Below, in pieces: positions 61,849-64,000 of a stretch of DNA of 64,000 nt. The notes under the pieces are model-generated. The model made no database searches, was not told the origin of the DNA, and worked only from the letters and a program-made list of their open reading frames with translations. Each line of letters opens with the position of its first letter. Within the stretch, counting starts at the first letter, position 1. The position numbers were made by a program, and so were the translations under genes. The stretch lies in contig NZ_CP077094.1 in assembly GCF_014269025.2 (NCBI RefSeq), positions 2,604,001 through 2,668,000 on the forward strand, given 5' to 3'. This DNA is from Pseudomonas promysalinigenes. GTDB taxonomy: Bacteria; Pseudomonadota; Gammaproteobacteria; Pseudomonadales; Pseudomonadaceae.

Positions 61849-63165
61849 ATGACACTGAACAACATCGAAATCGACACGCTCGTGGTAGGCGCCGGCCAGG
61901 CCGGCGTAGCAATGAGCGAACACCTGAGCAAGCTCGGTGTGCCGCACTTGGTGCTGGAACGCAACCGTATCGCTCAAGCGTGGCGCACAGGCCGTTGGGA
62001 TTCACTGGTGGCCAACGGCCCAGTCTGGCACGACCGCTTCCCAGGGCTGGAATTCAACCTTGATGCTGACGCCTTCGCCGGCAAGGACCAGGTTGCCGAC
62101 TACTTCGAACAGTACGTACGTAAGTACAACCTTCCGGTTCGTACCGGCATCGAAGTGAAGAAGGTGGTTCGCAACGCTGACCGCCCCGGTTTCACCATCG
62201 AAACCAGCGAAGGCGTGATCCGCGCCAACCGGGTGGTTGCCGCGACCGGCCCATTCCAGAAACCCGTTATTCCGGCCATCGCGCCGAAAGACGCCAACCT
62301 GCACCAGATCCACTCGGCTGCCTATTACAACCCTGAGCAGTTGCCCGAGGGCGGCGTGCTGGTCGTCGGCGCCGGGTCCTCCGGTGTGCAGATCGCAGAA
62401 GAGCTGATGCGTGCAGGGCGCAAGGTGTACTTGTCGGTAGGCGCCCACGACCGCCCACCCCGTGCCTACCGCAACCGCGACTTCTGCTGGTGGCTGGGGG
62501 TGTTGGGCGAGTGGGACGCTGAAATCGCCAAGCCAGGCCGCGAGCACGTGACCATCGCCGTCAGCGGCGCACGCGGCGGACACACCGTGGACTTTCGCGC
62601 TCTCGCTCACCAGGGCATGACCTTGGTTGGCCTGACCCAGTCATTCGAAAACGGCGTGGCACGCTTTCAGGACAACCTTGTCGAGAACATCAACCGCGGT
62701 GATGAAAATTACCTGGCCCTGCTGGATGCGGCCGACGCCTATGTAGAGCGTAACGGCCTGGACCTGCCAGAGGAGCCTGAGGCACGCAAGCGCCTCGCCG
62801 ACCCGGCATGCATGGTCGACCCGCTGCAGCAACTGGACCTGGCCCAGGCTGGCGTCACCAGCATCATCTGGGCGACCGGCTATGGCGTGGACTTCAGCTG
62901 GTTGCAGGTCGACACCTTCGACGCCAATGGCAAACCCCAGCACCAGCGCGGCGTAGCCCGCGAGCCTGGCGTGTACTTCCTGGGCCTGCCTTGGCTGTCG
63001 CGGCGTGGCTCTTCGTTCATTTGGGGGGTGTGGCACGACGCCAAGCATGTCGCCGGCCACATCGCCACCCAACGCACCTACCTGGCTTACCGTGACCGCG
63101 ACCAGCGCCAAGCGGATGAGCAAGACAACTCCATCAGCAACGTCAGCACCATCGGAGCCCACTGA
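61849..63165 (+). CDS. FAD-dependent monooxygenase (flavin-containing type)
   Basis: A 438-residue flavin monooxygenase of the CzcO/YUC type. The FAD site is VVGAGQAGVAMSEHL near residue 9, the second nucleotide site is VVGAGSSGVQIAEEL near 168, and ATGPFQKP and WATGYGVDFSW match the conserved ATG motifs. It should use NADPH and O2 to oxidise a nitrogen, sulfur or carbon centre in the cytoplasm. AAAGGG lies seven bases before the ATG at 61849. Its TGA overlaps the next ATG by one base, so it is coupled to RidA. Confidence 0.9.
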   Translation: MTLNNIEIDTLVVGAGQAGVAMSEHLSKLGVPHLVLERNRIAQAWRTGRWDSLVANGPVWHDRFPGLEFNLDADAFAGKDQVADYFEQYVRKYNLPVRTGIEVKKVVRNADRPGFTIETSEGVIRANRVVAATGPFQKPVIPAIAPKDANLHQIHSAAYYNPEQLPEGGVLVVGAGSSGVQIAEELMRAGRKVYLSVGAHDRPPRAYRNRDFCWWLGVLGEWDAEIAKPGREHVTIAVSGARGGHTVDFRALAHQGMTLVGLTQSFENGVARFQDNLVENINRGDENYLALLDAADAYVERNGLDLPEEPEARKRLADPACMVDPLQQLDLAQAGVTSIIWATGYGVDFSWLQVDTFDANGKPQHQRGVAREPGVYFLGLPWLSRRGSSFIWGVWHDAKHVAGHIATQRTYLAYRDRDQRQADEQDNSISNVSTIGAH

Positions 63166-63581
63166 TGCCTACCCATACTCGCATCCGCATGTTCAACACC
63201 AAACAAACCTATCCCAACCAGACCCTGGACAACGACCTGTGCCAGGCCGTACGGGCTGGTAATACCATTTATGTGCGCGGCCAGGTCGGGACCGACTTCG
63301 AAGGTAAACTGGTGGGCCTGGGCGACCCTCGGGCACAGGCCGAACAGGCGATGAAGAACGTCAAACAGTTGCTGGAAGAAGCTGGCTCGGACCTTTCCCA
63401 CATCGTCAAAACCACTACCTACATCACCGACCCGCGCTTTCGCGAGCCGGTGTACAAGGAAGTCGGCAAATGGCTGAAGGGCGTGTTCCCCATCTCCACC
63501 GGGCTGGTGGTAGCCGGCCTGGCCCAGGCCGAATGGCTGATGGAAATCGATGTGATCGCGGTGCTCCCGGATCAACAGTGA
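63165..63581 (+). CDS. RidA-family reactive enamine/imine deaminase
   Basis: A 138-residue YjgF/YER057c/UK114 protein. It contains NTIYVRGQVGTDFEGK, GDPRAQAEQAMKNVKQLLEEAGSDLSHIVKTTTYITDPRFREPVYKEV and ends EIDVIAVLPDQQ, all typical of the trimeric family. RidA members hydrolyse unstable enamine or imine intermediates. It starts one base into the stop of the monooxygenase, so it likely handles an imine-type product of that enzyme. Whether the catalytic arginine of RidA proper is present at the expected position is uncertain; this may be a Rid2-Rid7 subgroup member. Confidence 0.88.
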   Translation: MPTHTRIRMFNTKQTYPNQTLDNDLCQAVRAGNTIYVRGQVGTDFEGKLVGLGDPRAQAEQAMKNVKQLLEEAGSDLSHIVKTTTYITDPRFREPVYKEVGKWLKGVFPISTGLVVAGLAQAEWLMEIDVIAVLPDQQ

Positions 63582-63597
63582 TCCGGCACCAGCCGTA

Positions 63598-63634
63598 GGG
63601 GCGCATAGCGCCCCACTCGCGGCTTTAGCCGCGA
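63598..63634. terminator. Tandem hairpins between RidA and LysR genes
   Basis: Two perfect stems lie in the 60-bp gap between converging genes: GGGGCGC ATA GCGCCCC (63598-63614) and TCGCGGCT TT AGCCGCGA (63617-63634). They probably stop transcription from both sides. Confidence 0.6.
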
Positions 63635-63641
63635 AGCTTGG

Positions 63642-64000
63642 TCAGAACCTGGCCAGTTCTTCGCGGCAGAATTCGACGAACAGCTGCGCCGGCTTGGTCA
63701 ATTGCACCCGCTTCAAGTGCGCAGCAGCCAACCCTGACAAGGCCACAGGCTCGGCGATGTCGATCATCGCCAGTTTCTGCCCGTCATAGGTGCACTCGGA
63801 GTGTGGTCGTGTGACCAGCAACGAGAATCCAAAGCCCTGCCCCACCATCCCGCGCACCATTTCGATCGACGGCGAACTGAAAACGATGTTTGGCGTCAGC
63901 CCCATCTCGTTGAACAAGCTGACGAAGTAGGTCCGGCTTGGCGCCACATCCAGCAAGATCATCGGCTCCGGGCACAGATCGCGCAGCGACACTTGCGTCT
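63642..64000 (-). CDS. LysR-family regulator, C-terminal part (cut by the window edge)
   Basis: The last 119 codons or so of a LysR effector domain: FSSPSIEMVRGMVGQGFGFSLLVTRP, then the C-terminal AELFVEFCREELARF-like end. The helix-turn-helix lies beyond the window. It converges with the RidA gene and is the likely regulator of the DUF1028/ArgE/monooxygenase/RidA genes, because no other regulator is near them. That link is an inference from position. Confidence 0.85.
   Translation of the reverse strand, partial: TQVSLRDLCPEPMILLDVAPSRTYFVSLFNEMGLTPNIVFSSPSIEMVRGMVGQGFGFSLLVTRPHSECTYDGQKLAMIDIAEPVALSGLAAAHLKRVQLTKPAQLFVEFCREELARF

Noticed and set aside
1..64000. CRISPR arrays, prophage, insertion sequences, tRNA or rRNA genes
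   Set aside because: Looked for regularly spaced repeats, transposase or integrase motifs and tRNA-like ends; none seen.

Overview
The window is high-GC, gene-dense DNA with dense GNC/GNG-rich codon use, short intergenic gaps, REP-type repeats and gene families typical of Pseudomonas. The gene content fits the P. putida group: a galactarate operon, a PQQ-dependent quinate dehydrogenase with its porin, an OsmC-YcaO fusion, a periplasmic molybdenum hydroxylase with a triheme cytochrome, and a fused mannitol-1-phosphate dehydrogenase/phosphatase. The species is inferred from family content and remembered gene order, not from a search. I see no rRNA, tRNA, CRISPR array, insertion sequence or prophage. 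The region looks like ordinary chromosome rich in niche-metabolism genes.

Layout. 1-1306: the end of an amino-acid ABC transporter ATPase, then a class I glutamine-amidotransferase-like gamma-glutamyl hydrolase. 1742-8315: galactarate catabolism (kdgD, gudP-type permease, garD, 2,5-dioxovalerate dehydrogenase), followed by a convergent FadR/GntR regulator; the same 13-bp operator-like motif lies before kdgD and before the regulator. 8620-12864: a small secreted protein, a perfect ANR/FNR box, a LysR regulator, a YdcZ-type membrane protein, a sorbosone-dehydrogenase-like lipoprotein with a DUF2231 membrane partner, and a small lipoprotein. 12959-20487: an OsmC-YcaO fusion divergent from a 2Fe-2S subunit, molybdopterin subunit, cytochrome c and XdhC operon. 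20593-23552: a CHASE4/HAMP/PAS protein with no output domain, a small hypothetical gene and an amidohydrolase.

23855-29053: a DUF3053 lipoprotein, then a CpxA/CpxR-like two-component pair divergent from a second BamA-like protein, with a perfect CpxR box between them. 29155-34493: small proteins, an isochorismatase, a diguanylate cyclase, DUF3144 and a chemoreceptor with a FliA-type promoter. 35002-41000: bifunctional mtlD, a LysR regulator, DUF2986, DUF1289 and a second chemoreceptor with unusual topology. 41179-44306: a tight phosphatase/PAP2/methyltransferase operon and a beta-propeller protein. 44496-47817: a sulfonate-type binding protein with a flavin monooxygenase (probable sulfur scavenging), and a ureidoglycine aminohydrolase. 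48063-52976: SodC, an auxin-efflux-type carrier, a SleB-like hydrolase, a CAP-domain protein, a GlxA-type AraC regulator and a LysE exporter.

52983-64000: an MFS exporter with a LysR regulator and a divergent cupin, then quinate/shikimate dehydrogenase plus OprB-type porin, then a compact and apparently uncharacterised set (ArgE-like deacetylase, DUF1028, flavin monooxygenase, RidA) ending at a LysR regulator cut by the window edge. The strongest leads are the Cpx box linking an envelope-stress system to a second BamA, the OsmC-YcaO fusion, the DUF1028/monooxygenase/RidA cluster, the chemoreceptor lacking an N-terminal membrane anchor, and the perfect ANR box.
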